Below are positions 1 to 8,822 of a DNA stretch of 64,000 nucleotides, piece after piece. The translations under genes and the position numbers were made by a program. The stretch is from positions 62,001 to 126,000 of the forward strand of contig JAVEDP010000036.1 in the NCBI GenBank assembly GCA_030841085.1. The letters run 5' to 3'. Numbering within the stretch: the first letter of the stretch is position 1; each line of letters begins with the position of its first letter. The DNA is from Pyrinomonadaceae bacterium (GTDB taxonomy: Bacteria; Acidobacteriota; Blastocatellia; Pyrinomonadales; Pyrinomonadaceae). Below the pieces are notes generated by a model, which saw nothing but the letters and a program-made list of their open reading frames with translations, made no database searches and had not been told where the DNA came from.

Positions 1-1200
1 CGAGCGGCCCGGCCACGCGGCGAAAAAGATTTGCAGTGGCTCGTCCGCCAGTTTGATTTGCTAAATAGAACTGAGAAAGAGAAAGCGGAACTTTACGATT
101 CGCAGCAACTCTACGTGCGTTGGCAGCCGGCGTATAGTGCGACGCGGACCGGCATGCGCCTTCCTGCGCGCAAAGTTTTCTTTCATCGCGAGCCCTTACT
201 GCGCCGCAAAGATGTATCGCTGCGCGCTGAACTCGAGAAACAGTCGCCACCGTTGCAACTGCTGTCGCCGAAGCAGGGCGAAGCGATTCTGGACATGGCG
301 CGCGAAGCTTCAACGACGCGCTATCGCGAGCTCTATGGATTTACGCACGGCGATGCCAGGAGAGTTTTTAAGACAAACATCGGCCGCGGCGTAGATATTT
401 TTGTGACCGGCTTGCCCGCCGAGTGGCGTCTGCCTTTGCGCGCTTATCACGCGGCCCTGATTTTTAAGAATGGGGTGCCGGTTGGATATTTCGAGGGGCT
501 TTCGCTTTTTGAACGAATGGAAAGCGGCTTCAATCTTTACTACCAATTTCGCGACGGCGAAACGGCCTGGCTTTACGCGCGTCTGCTGAACATCTTTCGG
601 CATCTGCTGGGCGTGACTGCTTTTTCTCTCGATCCCTACCAGATCGGTCACGAAAACGAAGAAGGCATCGAATCGGGGGCGTTCTGGTTTTATCGCAAGC
701 TTGGTTTCCGTCCGACAGGACCCGACATCCGAAAACTCGTTGTGCGGGAAGAAGAAAAACTCGCCAGGCGATCCGCGTATCGAACGTCCGCGGCAACACT
801 GCGCAAGCTCGCCGCAGGCCCAATGATTTTCGAATTGGACCAAGAGCAAAGTGGTGATTGGGATCGGTTCCAGGTTCGCAATGTTGGTTTTGCGGCGCAA
901 CGACAAATGGCAGTTACGTTCAAAGGGGAGGCAGAAAGAATGCGCGATATTTCGGTCAGATCCCTGGCGGACGCCTTAGAGATTCGCACCAGGAGTTGGC
1001 GAGAGACAGAACTAACGGCGCTGCGCGATTTCGCTGTGCTCTCGACTGTGATTCGCGATCTTGGTAGATGGACCAGGGGAGAGAAACAGCAGCTTGTACA
1101 AATCATTCAGGCGAAGGCCGGCCGCGACGAAGCAAAATATCTAAAGCTAATGCAGAAGCATGAGCGGCTGCGAAAAGAAATCATTCGACTGGGATCTTGA
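1..1200 (+). CDS. GNAT-like hypothetical protein, 5' end cut by window
   Basis: The reading frame is open from the first base, so the true start lies upstream; 399 residues are visible. A TTG at 31 and later codons are possible internal starts, but nothing supports them. The middle part (about residues 110-240) resembles an N-acetyltransferase fold: a strand ending in a VGYFEG-like turn, then a late motif GAFWFYRKLGFRPTG, typical of the C-terminal half of GNAT domains. The C-terminal 150 residues are charged and helical with no recognised domain. The acyl acceptor cannot be told. The gene is followed at once by a palindromic repeat. Assignment to GNAT is by motif only. Confidence 0.6.
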   Translation, partial: RAARPRGEKDLQWLVRQFDLLNRTEKEKAELYDSQQLYVRWQPAYSATRTGMRLPARKVFFHREPLLRRKDVSLRAELEKQSPPLQLLSPKQGEAILDMAREASTTRYRELYGFTHGDARRVFKTNIGRGVDIFVTGLPAEWRLPLRAYHAALIFKNGVPVGYFEGLSLFERMESGFNLYYQFRDGETAWLYARLLNIFRHLLGVTAFSLDPYQIGHENEEGIESGAFWFYRKLGFRPTGPDIRKLVVREEEKLARRSAYRTSAATLRKLAAGPMIFELDQEQSGDWDRFQVRNVGFAAQRQMAVTFKGEAERMRDISVRSLADALEIRTRSWRETELTALRDFAVLSTVIRDLGRWTRGEKQQLVQIIQAKAGRDEAKYLKLMQKHERLRKEIIRLGS

Positions 1201-1210
1201 GCTGGGTAGT

Positions 1211-1266
1211 GGCATAGACTTTAGTCTGTGTCCTGTTACGAAAGCACAGACTGAAGTCTATGCTAC
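1211..1266. repeat. Inverted repeat, CACAGACT/AGTCTGTG family
   Basis: Two arms (about 1211-1231 and 1245-1265) are inverted copies of each other, and each arm is itself a small palindrome around AGACT-AGTCT. Related arms occur at 8599-8624, 16762-16823 and 36363-36416. It lies between the convergent ends of the GNAT-like gene and ftcD, where a hairpin could act as a bidirectional terminator (inference). Confidence 0.85.
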
Positions 1267-1272
1267 GTTGAT

Positions 1273-2241
1273 TCAGCTCGAGGTCGGGAAGGTGGGCATG
1301 CCCCCGCTCTTACAGGTGAGCAAGCGATGCTCGAGTATCTTGTTTTCGGAAAAGTTTTCCAGCTTTTGAAAATATTCAGCTGAGCGGTCAAGCGCCTTTT
1401 CCGGTACCAGTCCCACAATCTCCGTGCTGTCGATTTCGACGCCCAAGCGCACGGCTTCGTCGCGAACCGCGTTAAAAGCCGCGGTCATTCCGGTAGTTTC
1501 GTAGTTCACCAAATTCATCGACACCTGGACCAACCCGCGTGTTGAAAGCGTGAAACCCAGCGCCTTAACAAACGGCAGACCGCCGTGCCGCGCGCGAATG
1601 GTGCGCGCTATCAGTCTAGCGACAGCAACATCACGCGTCCTGAGATTCACGTTGAAGGCAATCAAAAAAGGCCGGGCGCCAATCGCAATCGCGCCTGCTG
1701 TCTCATGGACCACGAGTGGACCAACATCAGGTGCGCGCGCCGGCTCGACAGCGATTTGCTCGCGCAACAACTCCAACGCCCCGCGCCGTACGTCTTCCAA
1801 ATTGACGCGGTCAGGTCTTAACGCTGCCTGCTCGTAAAAGAACACTGGAATCGATAACTCGTTCGCAATGCGCTCGCCGGCTTGATGGGCCAGGCACACG
1901 CAATCTTCCATGGTTACGCCGCTGATAGGAATGAACGGGAGGACATCCGTGGCGCCGAGTCGTGGATGCTCGCCCTTATGCGCGCGCATATCGATCAACT
2001 CCGCGGCGCGGGCGACGACAGCCACTGCGGCGTCAACAATTTTTTCGGCCGCGGCGACGAAAGTTATGACCGAGCGATTGTGATCCGCGTCGATATGACG
2101 GTCGAGCACGCAGGCGGTCTCGACGGTTTCAATCGCGCGTGATAACGCCGCGACCGTGTTGCCATTGCGGCCCTCGCTGAAGTTTGGTACACACTCGACG
2201 AGGGCATTGCCGATTGCCGATTGCCGATGGTTGATTTGCAT
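1273..2241 (-). CDS. ftcD: Glutamate formimidoyltransferase
   Basis: Transfers the formimino group between N-formimino-L-glutamate and tetrahydrofolate, in histidine catabolism and one-carbon metabolism. The family signature CVPNFSEGR sits at about residues 17-25, followed by DHNRSVITF and KGEHPRLGATDVLPF, which carries the conserved active-site histidine. At 322 residues it matches the stand-alone transferase; no cyclodeaminase domain is fused. The ATG at 2241 adds about 12 residues (including HRQSAIGN) before the usual ALVECVPNFSEGR start, and these are encoded by an intergenic repeat. The last residues (SGGMPTFPTSS) come from another repeat that recurs at the end of the 34438 epimerase gene. 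The core is intact and probably functional. Confidence 0.93.
   Translation of the reverse strand: MQINHRQSAIGNALVECVPNFSEGRNGNTVAALSRAIETVETACVLDRHIDADHNRSVITFVAAAEKIVDAAVAVVARAAELIDMRAHKGEHPRLGATDVLPFIPISGVTMEDCVCLAHQAGERIANELSIPVFFYEQAALRPDRVNLEDVRRGALELLREQIAVEPARAPDVGPLVVHETAGAIAIGARPFLIAFNVNLRTRDVAVARLIARTIRARHGGLPFVKALGFTLSTRGLVQVSMNLVNYETTGMTAAFNAVRDEAVRLGVEIDSTEIVGLVPEKALDRSAEYFQKLENFSENKILEHRLLTCKSGGMPTFPTSS
1276..1312. repeat. GCATGC-centred repeat overlapping the ftcD 3' end
   Basis: The 19 bases at 1294-1312 are the exact reverse complement of 35385-35403, and similarity continues for roughly 15 more bases. In both places the element forms the last codons of a gene, giving the C-terminal residues K-S-G-G-M-P. 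Confidence 0.8.
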
Positions 2242-2632
2242 TTATTCTTTGAGAACTTTGAACTTGGCACTTTGTTCTCTATGCTTAGGCGTCTATCAAC
2301 GGTCGATTCAAATTTGAAATGCAACAGAACATTGTTTGTCACTTCGCCCCAGCGGGGCGAGATGTTTAAAGACAAGCGCTCCTCTTCTTTGCTCTTAGCT
2401 CCGGAGCAGCGCAACCGCTTTGCTCGCCCCGAAGATCGCTCTGCTGCTAGGTTTCGCTCCTAGCGGAGCGAGATCCTGTTGGGGGCGTTCGTATCTATAA
2501 ACATCTCGCTCCGCTGGAGCGAAAGCCAATTCCACTGTTGCACTTGGAAGTTGAATCCGCCAATTGTAAATAAACAAGTACTCACCACAAAGTACCAAGT
2601 ACCTAGTTAAATCGGCAATCGGCAATTGAAAA
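2207..2632. repeat. Nested inverted repeats between ftcD and the SpoIIM gene
   Basis: The outer arms carry iterated CGATTGC (about 2207-2227, inside the ftcD 5' end) and its complement ATCGGCA (about 2611-2626). An inner pair, 2345-2369 and 2498-2521, has CCCC-AGCGGGGCGAGATGTTTA opposite TAAACATCTCGCTCCGCTGG. Between these are more GCTCC/GGAGC hairpins. The spacer of about 400 bases holds no credible gene. The ATG of the downstream gene begins 12 bases beyond the outer arm. Confidence 0.75.
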
Positions 2633-2638
2633 CCGGAA

Positions 2639-3601
2639 ATGTCCAACGACCGTTTCATCGACCAACGTAAAAACGCCTGGCAGCGCCTTGAAGAACTGCT
2701 CAAGCTGGTGGACAGCAGTTCGCTGCGCCGTTTGCATCGCGAAGAGGTGCGCGAGTTGGGTCGCATTTACCGGCGCACCGCCTCGGACCTGGCCATCGCG
2801 CGCGCTGAATCGCGCGACCCGCGTCTAATAAACTATCTGAACAACCTGGTCATACGCGCCCACGGCCGCATCTATCAGGCCGATGCGGAGGCATCTTCGC
2901 GCATCGGCAAATTTTTCGCGCGCGACTTTCCGCAAACCTTTCGCCGCACCTGGCGCTACACGGCGCTGTCGTTCAGCGTATTTTTGGTGTTCGGTATTAT
3001 CGGTTTTGTAGGAACCCGCCATGATCCCGAATTTTCCGAACTGGTTGGCGTGTCGCCCGCGTTTCGCGAACTCTACATCGAAACGAAAACGCACTGGTGG
3101 GAAGATCTAAATGAAGCCAACCAGGTAGGCGCCAGTTCCATTTTTACTCACAACATCCAGGTCACCATCTACACGTTTGCATTCGGCGCGCTGTTTGGCG
3201 TAGGCACGCTGTTCTATCTCGCTTACAACGGGGCAACGATTGCGGCGGTGCTGGCGTTAACTTATCGAGCGGGTTTTGGTAACGACTTGTTGACGTTCAT
3301 GGTGGGCCACGGAGTGATTGAGCTGACCTGCATCTTTATTGCCGGCGGCGCCGGGCTGTTGATAGGCAGCGCGCTGCTGGTTCCGGGCGATCTGTCCCGT
3401 AGCGACGCGCTAAAAAGCCGCGGCCAGGAAGCGGGCCGTTTGATGATGGGCGTGGCGGTGTTGCTGGTGGTGGCGGGAATTATTGAAGGCTTTATTTCAC
3501 CTGCGCCGATTCCGGCGGCTATTAAATTCAGTGTGGCGGGCATCACCGGCCTTGCGCTGTATTCTTATTTGCTGTTAGCCGGCCGTGATGCTTCTGAGTA
3601 A
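2639..3601 (+). CDS. Stage II sporulation protein M-like (DUF95) membrane protein
   Basis: The 320-residue protein has a soluble helical N-terminus (about 1-95, with LHREEVRELGRIYRRTASDL, typical of the family) and then about five membrane segments: around 105-125, 175-200, 205-225, 230-250 and 270-315. DUF95/SpoIIM-like proteins outside Firmicutes are not evidence of sporulation; many sit beside RDD or MoxR/VWA genes, which are absent here. The function is therefore open. The start ATG has no clear Shine-Dalgarno sequence and lies just after a repeat. It is a single gene flanked by repeats on both sides. Confidence 0.85.
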   Translation: MSNDRFIDQRKNAWQRLEELLKLVDSSSLRRLHREEVRELGRIYRRTASDLAIARAESRDPRLINYLNNLVIRAHGRIYQADAEASSRIGKFFARDFPQTFRRTWRYTALSFSVFLVFGIIGFVGTRHDPEFSELVGVSPAFRELYIETKTHWWEDLNEANQVGASSIFTHNIQVTIYTFAFGALFGVGTLFYLAYNGATIAAVLALTYRAGFGNDLLTFMVGHGVIELTCIFIAGGAGLLIGSALLVPGDLSRSDALKSRGQEAGRLMMGVAVLLVVAGIIEGFISPAPIPAAIKFSVAGITGLALYSYLLLAGRDASE

Positions 3602-3674
3602 AGCAAACTGTTAGTTTGCGGTGGTTAGTTAGCGCTAATCTTGGCGACCACCGCAGACTAACAGTTCGCTTTAC
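3600..3674. repeat. Inverted repeat, GCAAACTGTTAGTTTGC family
   Basis: The left arm 3600-3624 and right arm 3648-3674 are near-perfect inverted copies; each arm contains the palindromic core CAAACTG-T-TAGTTTG. A second copy of the element lies at 39543-39647. It sits between convergent genes and begins on the last base of the SpoIIM stop codon. Confidence 0.85.
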
Positions 3675-3731
3675 GAAAAAGGGAACCCGCAAATTTAGCA
3701 GATTCCCTTGAATGCTCTCACCGAATGGTTC

Positions 3732-4727
3732 CTACTTGGGAGAAGGCGAAGTCTTGGGTGACGGTGAAGTCATCTCATGCTTCATTGGCGAAGACGAATT
3801 CATCGGCATGGCTGGCGAAGCTGAAGCCATCGCGTGCGTTGCCGGCGTCCCATGATGAAAGACCGCCAACCATTTTCCATTACGCAGAGCCCAGATGGTC
3901 GTGTGGCGTTCTTGCGGTGGTTTGGCTCCCGGTATTGTCACCGAATAAGTTACCAGCGCTGCGTCGCTATCGATATTGAGAGTCTTGAAGTCGCTAATAG
4001 TCGACTTTGAGAAATCCATACCGTTAACGCTGTTAATAATCCCTGCTCTATCCCAAACGCCGTTGGCTTCAACTTCGATCGCATCCGTCGCTATCAGGTT
4101 TCCGAAAGCATCGATCTGTCCAGCCTGAAGGAAACTCCAAATCAACTTTTCGTTAGCAACCGGATCGGAACTCGTTGTTGCTGGCGCGGGGGCGGTAGCA
4201 GGTGACGCCGCCAGTTTCTTCGTGGCAGCAGAAGGCGGCGGCATGTTCATGACTTCGCACTCCTGGTGATAGATCGCCAGCCACTTGCCGTCGCGATTGG
4301 CCCACGCCGAACTCGCGTGCACAGTAGCAGGCGGAAACTCTTTTCCTTTGTACTTACCCTTCGTGTTTGCGTCGTAGACGACGACGTACGCATCTTTATC
4401 TATGGAAAGAAACTTCCAGTTGCTAAAGCTGGTTTCAGTGGGCTCAAAATCTTTTACCGACGTGACTGATGCAGCTTTGTCCATGACCCCGTCAGGCATG
4501 ACTTCGAGTTGCGCGCTGTCCAGCATCGCGGCAAATCCGTCATAGTCTTTTTTCGTGATGGCGTCCCAGACTGCTTTCTCTTTGGCAATCGCATCCGTTT
4601 CCGTCATCGGCGGCGCAGACGGTTTCTCGGACGCGGTGCTGGTATTCACATTTCCTTGATTCGCAGGCGGCGCAGCGCACGCGGCCACGACGGACAATAG
4701 CGAAATCAATACGAACAACTTCTTCAT
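3732..4727 (-). CDS. Lipoprotein with two DUF4440 (NTF2-like) domains
   Basis: A lipoprotein signal opens the protein: a short basic start, a hydrophobic stretch and lipobox VAAC at about residue 17. Two tandem domains of about 120 residues follow (about 45-160 and 190-300), each with the DUF4440/SnoaL-like pattern: an N-terminal helix (EKAVWDAITKKDYDGF; EKLIWSFLQAGQIDAF) and a closing strand ending in GKWLA. The C-terminus is low-complexity Ser-Pro-Lys. Members of this fold bind small molecules or act as simple scaffolds; no ligand can be named. AGGAG seven bases before the ATG supports the start. Probably anchored to a membrane facing the periplasm. Confidence 0.85.
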   Translation of the reverse strand: MKKLFVLISLLSVVAACAAPPANQGNVNTSTASEKPSAPPMTETDAIAKEKAVWDAITKKDYDGFAAMLDSAQLEVMPDGVMDKAASVTSVKDFEPTETSFSNWKFLSIDKDAYVVVYDANTKGKYKGKEFPPATVHASSAWANRDGKWLAIYHQECEVMNMPPPSAATKKLAASPATAPAPATTSSDPVANEKLIWSFLQAGQIDAFGNLIATDAIEVEANGVWDRAGIINSVNGMDFSKSTISDFKTLNIDSDAALVTYSVTIPGAKPPQERHTTIWALRNGKWLAVFHHGTPATHAMASASPAMPMNSSSPMKHEMTSPSPKTSPSPK

Positions 4728-4852
4728 AAGTCGACTCCTCGGGTTTTATTAATCGAGCGCCGTGTTTCTATTCCATAGCGCTGAATTAGTCAAGGTTGAG
4801 GCCAAAAGGTTGGCGGGTTCTTTTTAAGTTAGTCCCGCGGCAAACAAAGATT

Positions 4853-4993
4853 CGGCCGCAGATTAACGCGGATGAGCGCGAATATGAAAGGAACGAACCA
4901 AACAACAAAACCAATTCGAAAACGCGCGGGGGTTGAGGATTTCGCACTTCGTCCTTTTCAGATCCTCGTTCATCCGCGTTAATCCGCGGCTAA
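4853..4993. repeat. Inverted repeat, CGCAGATTAACGCGGAT family
   Basis: The left arm (about 4853-4875) and right arm (about 4967-4993) are inverted copies built from GCGGATTAACGCGG-type words. The same family recurs at 39507-39690 and, more distantly, at 16826-16932. It fills most of the 280-base gap between the lipoprotein and tricorn-like genes; no gene is seen there. Confidence 0.8.
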
Positions 4994-5008
4994 TTCCAAC
5001 CTGCCGGC

Positions 5009-8000
5009 CTACGGCCGCCGGCCCCAGGTTGGAGACGCCGGTTCTTTCGTGGCTCGATCCACCGGATGTTCGCGCAGTTGGCGCATGGCTTCATCGATGG
5101 CGCGCTCCAATTGCGGATCGTGACCGGCGATCACATCTTTGGGCCAGTTCTCGACATCGATATCCGGCGCCACGCCTTCGTTCTCTACTGCCCACTTGTT
5201 GTCGCGCGCAAAAAATCCGCCGCGCGGCGCAATCATCGAACCGCCATCTACAAACGCCGGCGTATCGGCAGTATGGACCAGACCGCCCCAGGTGCGCTTC
5301 CCGATCAACATGCCAAGCTTGCGCCGCTTGAACATGTAGGGCATCAAATCGCCGCCTGACCCGGCCATCTCGTTAATGATCATCACTTTCGGTCCCCAGA
5401 TTCCGGCGGCGGGACTGGTAAAGGGATAACGATCGCCGGCGACGTTATTAAAGTAGCCGTCAAAGTCACGGCCCAGTACATCGATAATGTAATCGGCCGC
5501 TGAGCCGCCGCCGTTAAAGCGTTCGTCAACCACGACGCCTTTCTTATCCTGTTGCGAAAAGTAATAACGGTTAAAGCTGGTGTAGCCGGGTTGGGCCGTG
5601 TTCGGAAGATAAACGTAAGCGAGTTGTCCGTTGGAAAGTTTTTCCACCAGCCGCCGGTTCGATTCGACCCACGCACGCGTGCGCAGAGTTTGTTCGCTCG
5701 TCACCGGGACAACCGTGACATTGCGCGCGCCTTCCATCGTTGGTTTGCTGTTAACGGTTAACGAGGTCTGGCGATTTGCGGTGCCATCCAATAGGCGATG
5801 AATGTTGTCCGGCGCTTTTAGTTCAATACCGTTGATGGCGAGAATGTAATCGCCAACATTCACATTCGCCCCCGGCGCCGCCAGCGGAGCGCGGAGTTCA
5901 GGGTTCCAATTCTCGTTGTCGTAAATGCGGGTGATTTTGTAGCGCCCGTTCTCAATTGAAAAGTCAGTGCCCAACAATCCGCCCTGCGATTGCGGGACTT
6001 CAGGCATGTCGCCGCCGCGCACATATGAATGCCCGATCGCGATCTCCGCGCCCATCATGTCGAGCAGATAATTCAGATCGGCGCGGTGCATGACATAGGG
6101 CAGCAGTTGGCCATACATCTCTTTCATTTTTGGCCAGTCGGCGCCATGCATATTCGGGACGTAGAGATAATCGCGCTCGTTGCGCCATCCTTCATTGAAT
6201 ATCTGTTTGAATTCCTGTTTCGGATCGAGATACATCCGCAGTCTGACATTTAACTTGCCGGCGCCTGCCTGTGGCGGAGTCTTGTCTGCGTCAACGATGA
6301 AAAGTGATGGCGGCGTTGGCGCCGCGGCCGCAGCTGCTTGTGCGCCGCCGGCAACCGGTGTTCGATAAACCAACTTGCGTCCATCTGCACTGACGTCATA
6401 GCCGGCAACGCCGCTGACGAAGAGCGCCGCTTTGCGGTCCTTTAACTGATAACGCCACAAATCGTTTCCTCGAGCTCCGCCGGTCCCTTCCTGACCGCGT
6501 GGATTACTGCTCTCAAGAAAAAAGACAGTCCCGTCCGCACCCGCGCGCAACTCGTCGTATTGCCGCTCCGGTACGCCCGCTACCGAAACGATCCGCTGTT
6601 GCAATCCGCCAAAGTCGATTTGAACCGCGACCGGCGCTCGCGGTCGTCGCGGTGATGACGCGGGCGATTCAGTCTGTGCCGGCTCGGGTGTGCCTTCAGC
6701 CGCAGGCTCGGTACGGTTTCCGCGATCGCTATTTGCAGGCGTTGGGGTGGGTGAATTTAATCCTTTGTCTTCGTCGCTTTCCGGTAGTAACGGACTCGGG
6801 TCGGACTTTTTCAACACGGCCAGGTACAGTCCAAAGTTTTCATCGTGGTCGTACGAAGTCATGTCCAGCCATTGCGACGCCAGGCCAAAATCTGTTGACG
6901 CCAGGAACCACAGATACTTTCCACTCGCGTCCCACGCAGGCCAAACCGCGTCCGCCAAGCCATCGGTGACTTGCTTTGTTTCGCCCGTCTCGACGTTGCT
7001 GACAAAGATCGCGTGGTACAGAGAACGCAAACGGCTCGAGTAAGCAATCCACTTCGAATCCGGACTCCAGGTTGGATTCAATGTGCGGTTCGGCACCATC
7101 CAGGGGTCGTTGCCGACAATCTTTGCCTTTCCGCTAGCCACGTCGAGCACCCAAACGTGCAGGTTGGTGTCAGTGAAAACCAGCTTCTTTGAATCCGGCG
7201 ACCATGAAGGCGTGTAGTAGTGCGTCGGGTTTTGCAGAATGATTTCGCGTGGCGGCGTCAGGCCGTCCTGCGCTTCGATGTAAAGACGGTACTCGCCGGA
7301 TTTATCGCTGAAGTAGGAAACGTATTTCCCGTCAGGCGACCAGGCTGGATCGCGTTCAGCCGAGCCGCTGGAATTCGTAAGGTTGCGAACGTCGCCCTTC
7401 TCCGCGGGGATAGTAAAAATTTCGCCTCGAGCTTCGACGCTCACGCGCTTGCCGGTTGGCGAGATTGCCATGTTGCTCATGCGCGCGGTCACGTCTTTCC
7501 AGTTAGGCATCATCCAGGGAAAGTCGCCCGTCGCAGCGATGTCGACAATGTGTTCCGTGCCGTTGCCAGGATCGAGTTGATGCACATACCCCGCTTGTTC
7601 AAACACCAGCGAACCCGCTCCCGAATCAATGGCCTTCACATCAAAGTCGGTGAACCTGGTTAACTGCGTCAGTTTTTTTGACTTTGTATCGTAGGCCCAA
7701 ACGTTCGCAACGCCGTTGCGGTCTGAAATGAAGTAAACCATGTCGGCTATCCATACCGGATCGACATCCTTCGAATCGGTCCAGGGCGGCGAATCGAGAT
7801 CGTAAGTTTTAAGATCGACAATCCAGATCGGTCGATTCTGTCCGCCGCGGTAATTGCGCCGCTCTTCATCCCACGAGTTGTTCATGCGATAAGCGACACG
7901 CGTTCCGTCGGCCGAAATCTTGCCCTGGAAAGCGCGAGGCAAAACCATTGGCGCCTCAACGCCGCCTTCGATCGGTACGGTCCAAAAACGAGGCGCTGCG

Positions 8001-8434
8001 CCGGGCGTCCAGGACGCTCTTGCCGATGCGAAAACAATTGAACGGCCGTCCGGCATCCAACCCTGCACTTGATCGGCGCCGGGGTGCCACGTCAAACGTT
8101 TTGGCTCGCCGCCATCTGCCGGAACAACATACACGTCAAGATTCCCCGCGTACTCGCCGCTGAATGCGATCCACTTTCCGTCCGGTGAAAAGTGCGGGTT
8201 CAACGTCTGGCCCTGAAAGCTGGTGACGCGCCGGGCGCTGCCGCCGCTGCGCGCTACAGTCCAAATGTTGTTTGCATAAGCGAAGGCAATCTGCGTTGCG
8301 CTAACGGTCGGCGTTCGCAATAGCCGCGTCGCATGATCGGCAGATTGCGCGGTCAAAGACGGTGCGACTAGCAACAAAGCTATTAGTGCTGCAACACACA
8401 CAGCACAAGCACGAATAGAAGAAAGCTGGCTCAT
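5009..8434 (-). CDS. Tricorn-like S41 family protease
   Basis: The 1141-residue protein starts with a signal peptide (cut near LTAQSA). Two PD40/WD40-like propeller regions follow (about 35-330 and 340-700), with repeated FSPDGKWIAF and WSPDGKYVSY motifs. A Pro/Ser/Thr-rich linker lies near 555-600. A tricorn C1-like segment with YVMHRADLNYLLDMMGAE and GHSYV comes next, then a PDZ domain (about 850-930) and the S41 catalytic core with INEMAGSGGDLMP, the serine being near residue 1025. Tricorn proteases cut peptides to short fragments; a signal peptide here suggests a periplasmic role. The arrangement matches the tricorn family. It is a single gene, with a purine-rich leader before the ATG. 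Confidence 0.92.
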   Translation of the reverse strand: MSQLSSIRACAVCVAALIALLLVAPSLTAQSADHATRLLRTPTVSATQIAFAYANNIWTVARSGGSARRVTSFQGQTLNPHFSPDGKWIAFSGEYAGNLDVYVVPADGGEPKRLTWHPGADQVQGWMPDGRSIVFASARASWTPGAAPRFWTVPIEGGVEAPMVLPRAFQGKISADGTRVAYRMNNSWDEERRNYRGGQNRPIWIVDLKTYDLDSPPWTDSKDVDPVWIADMVYFISDRNGVANVWAYDTKSKKLTQLTRFTDFDVKAIDSGAGSLVFEQAGYVHQLDPGNGTEHIVDIAATGDFPWMMPNWKDVTARMSNMAISPTGKRVSVEARGEIFTIPAEKGDVRNLTNSSGSAERDPAWSPDGKYVSYFSDKSGEYRLYIEAQDGLTPPREIILQNPTHYYTPSWSPDSKKLVFTDTNLHVWVLDVASGKAKIVGNDPWMVPNRTLNPTWSPDSKWIAYSSRLRSLYHAIFVSNVETGETKQVTDGLADAVWPAWDASGKYLWFLASTDFGLASQWLDMTSYDHDENFGLYLAVLKKSDPSPLLPESDEDKGLNSPTPTPANSDRGNRTEPAAEGTPEPAQTESPASSPRRPRAPVAVQIDFGGLQQRIVSVAGVPERQYDELRAGADGTVFFLESSNPRGQEGTGGARGNDLWRYQLKDRKAALFVSGVAGYDVSADGRKLVYRTPVAGGAQAAAAAAPTPPSLFIVDADKTPPQAGAGKLNVRLRMYLDPKQEFKQIFNEGWRNERDYLYVPNMHGADWPKMKEMYGQLLPYVMHRADLNYLLDMMGAEIAIGHSYVRGGDMPEVPQSQGGLLGTDFSIENGRYKITRIYDNENWNPELRAPLAAPGANVNVGDYILAINGIELKAPDNIHRLLDGTANRQTSLTVNSKPTMEGARNVTVVPVTSEQTLRTRAWVESNRRLVEKLSNGQLAYVYLPNTAQPGYTSFNRYYFSQQDKKGVVVDERFNGGGSAADYIIDVLGRDFDGYFNNVAGDRYPFTSPAAGIWGPKVMIINEMAGSGGDLMPYMFKRRKLGMLIGKRTWGGLVHTADTPAFVDGGSMIAPRGGFFARDNKWAVENEGVAPDIDVENWPKDVIAGHDPQLERAIDEAMRQLREHPVDRATKEPASPTWGRRP

Positions 8435-8822
8435 ATTTTCTCTCTCTTTTAGGGAAACCTGGAATGAAGATCTTGCGTGCCCGTTTTAGCATGAAGCGAC
8501 ACAGGGCAGCAAAGTCGCGTGCAAACCGAAAGCGGAAATAGAAGCAGGGTGCTGATGAGAGCGCTCCACACGACCACAATCGTGCTTCTTGTGCAAAGGA
8601 CACAGGCTAAAGCCTATGCCACTAACTCAATCGAAACTAATTTTTCACGAGCCCCGTAGTATGCGAATAGCGCCTAAGTCGGTTCTGATCGTATACTTTC
8701 AAAACCCCGAATTTGCCGTGCATAGATTGCATTTTTTCTCATTAGTCTCCCTTTGGCTCAAGCGCCACCAACGCTTTCCTAACACTCAAAACGTACTTGC
8801 GTACGAAATTATGGAGCACCGT
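8435..8822. other. Spacer with a divergent promoter region and one repeat arm
   Basis: This 388-base gap separates two divergently transcribed secreted peptidases. It contains a single palindromic arm of the CACAGGCT/AGCCTATG family at 8599-8624. The open frame from 8589 into the M13 gene is not credible as coding, because the signal peptide begins at 8823. No confident promoter was picked out. Confidence 0.6.

Noticed and set aside
2639-3601. Evidence for sporulation
   Set aside because: DUF95/SpoIIM-like proteins are widespread in non-sporulating bacteria.
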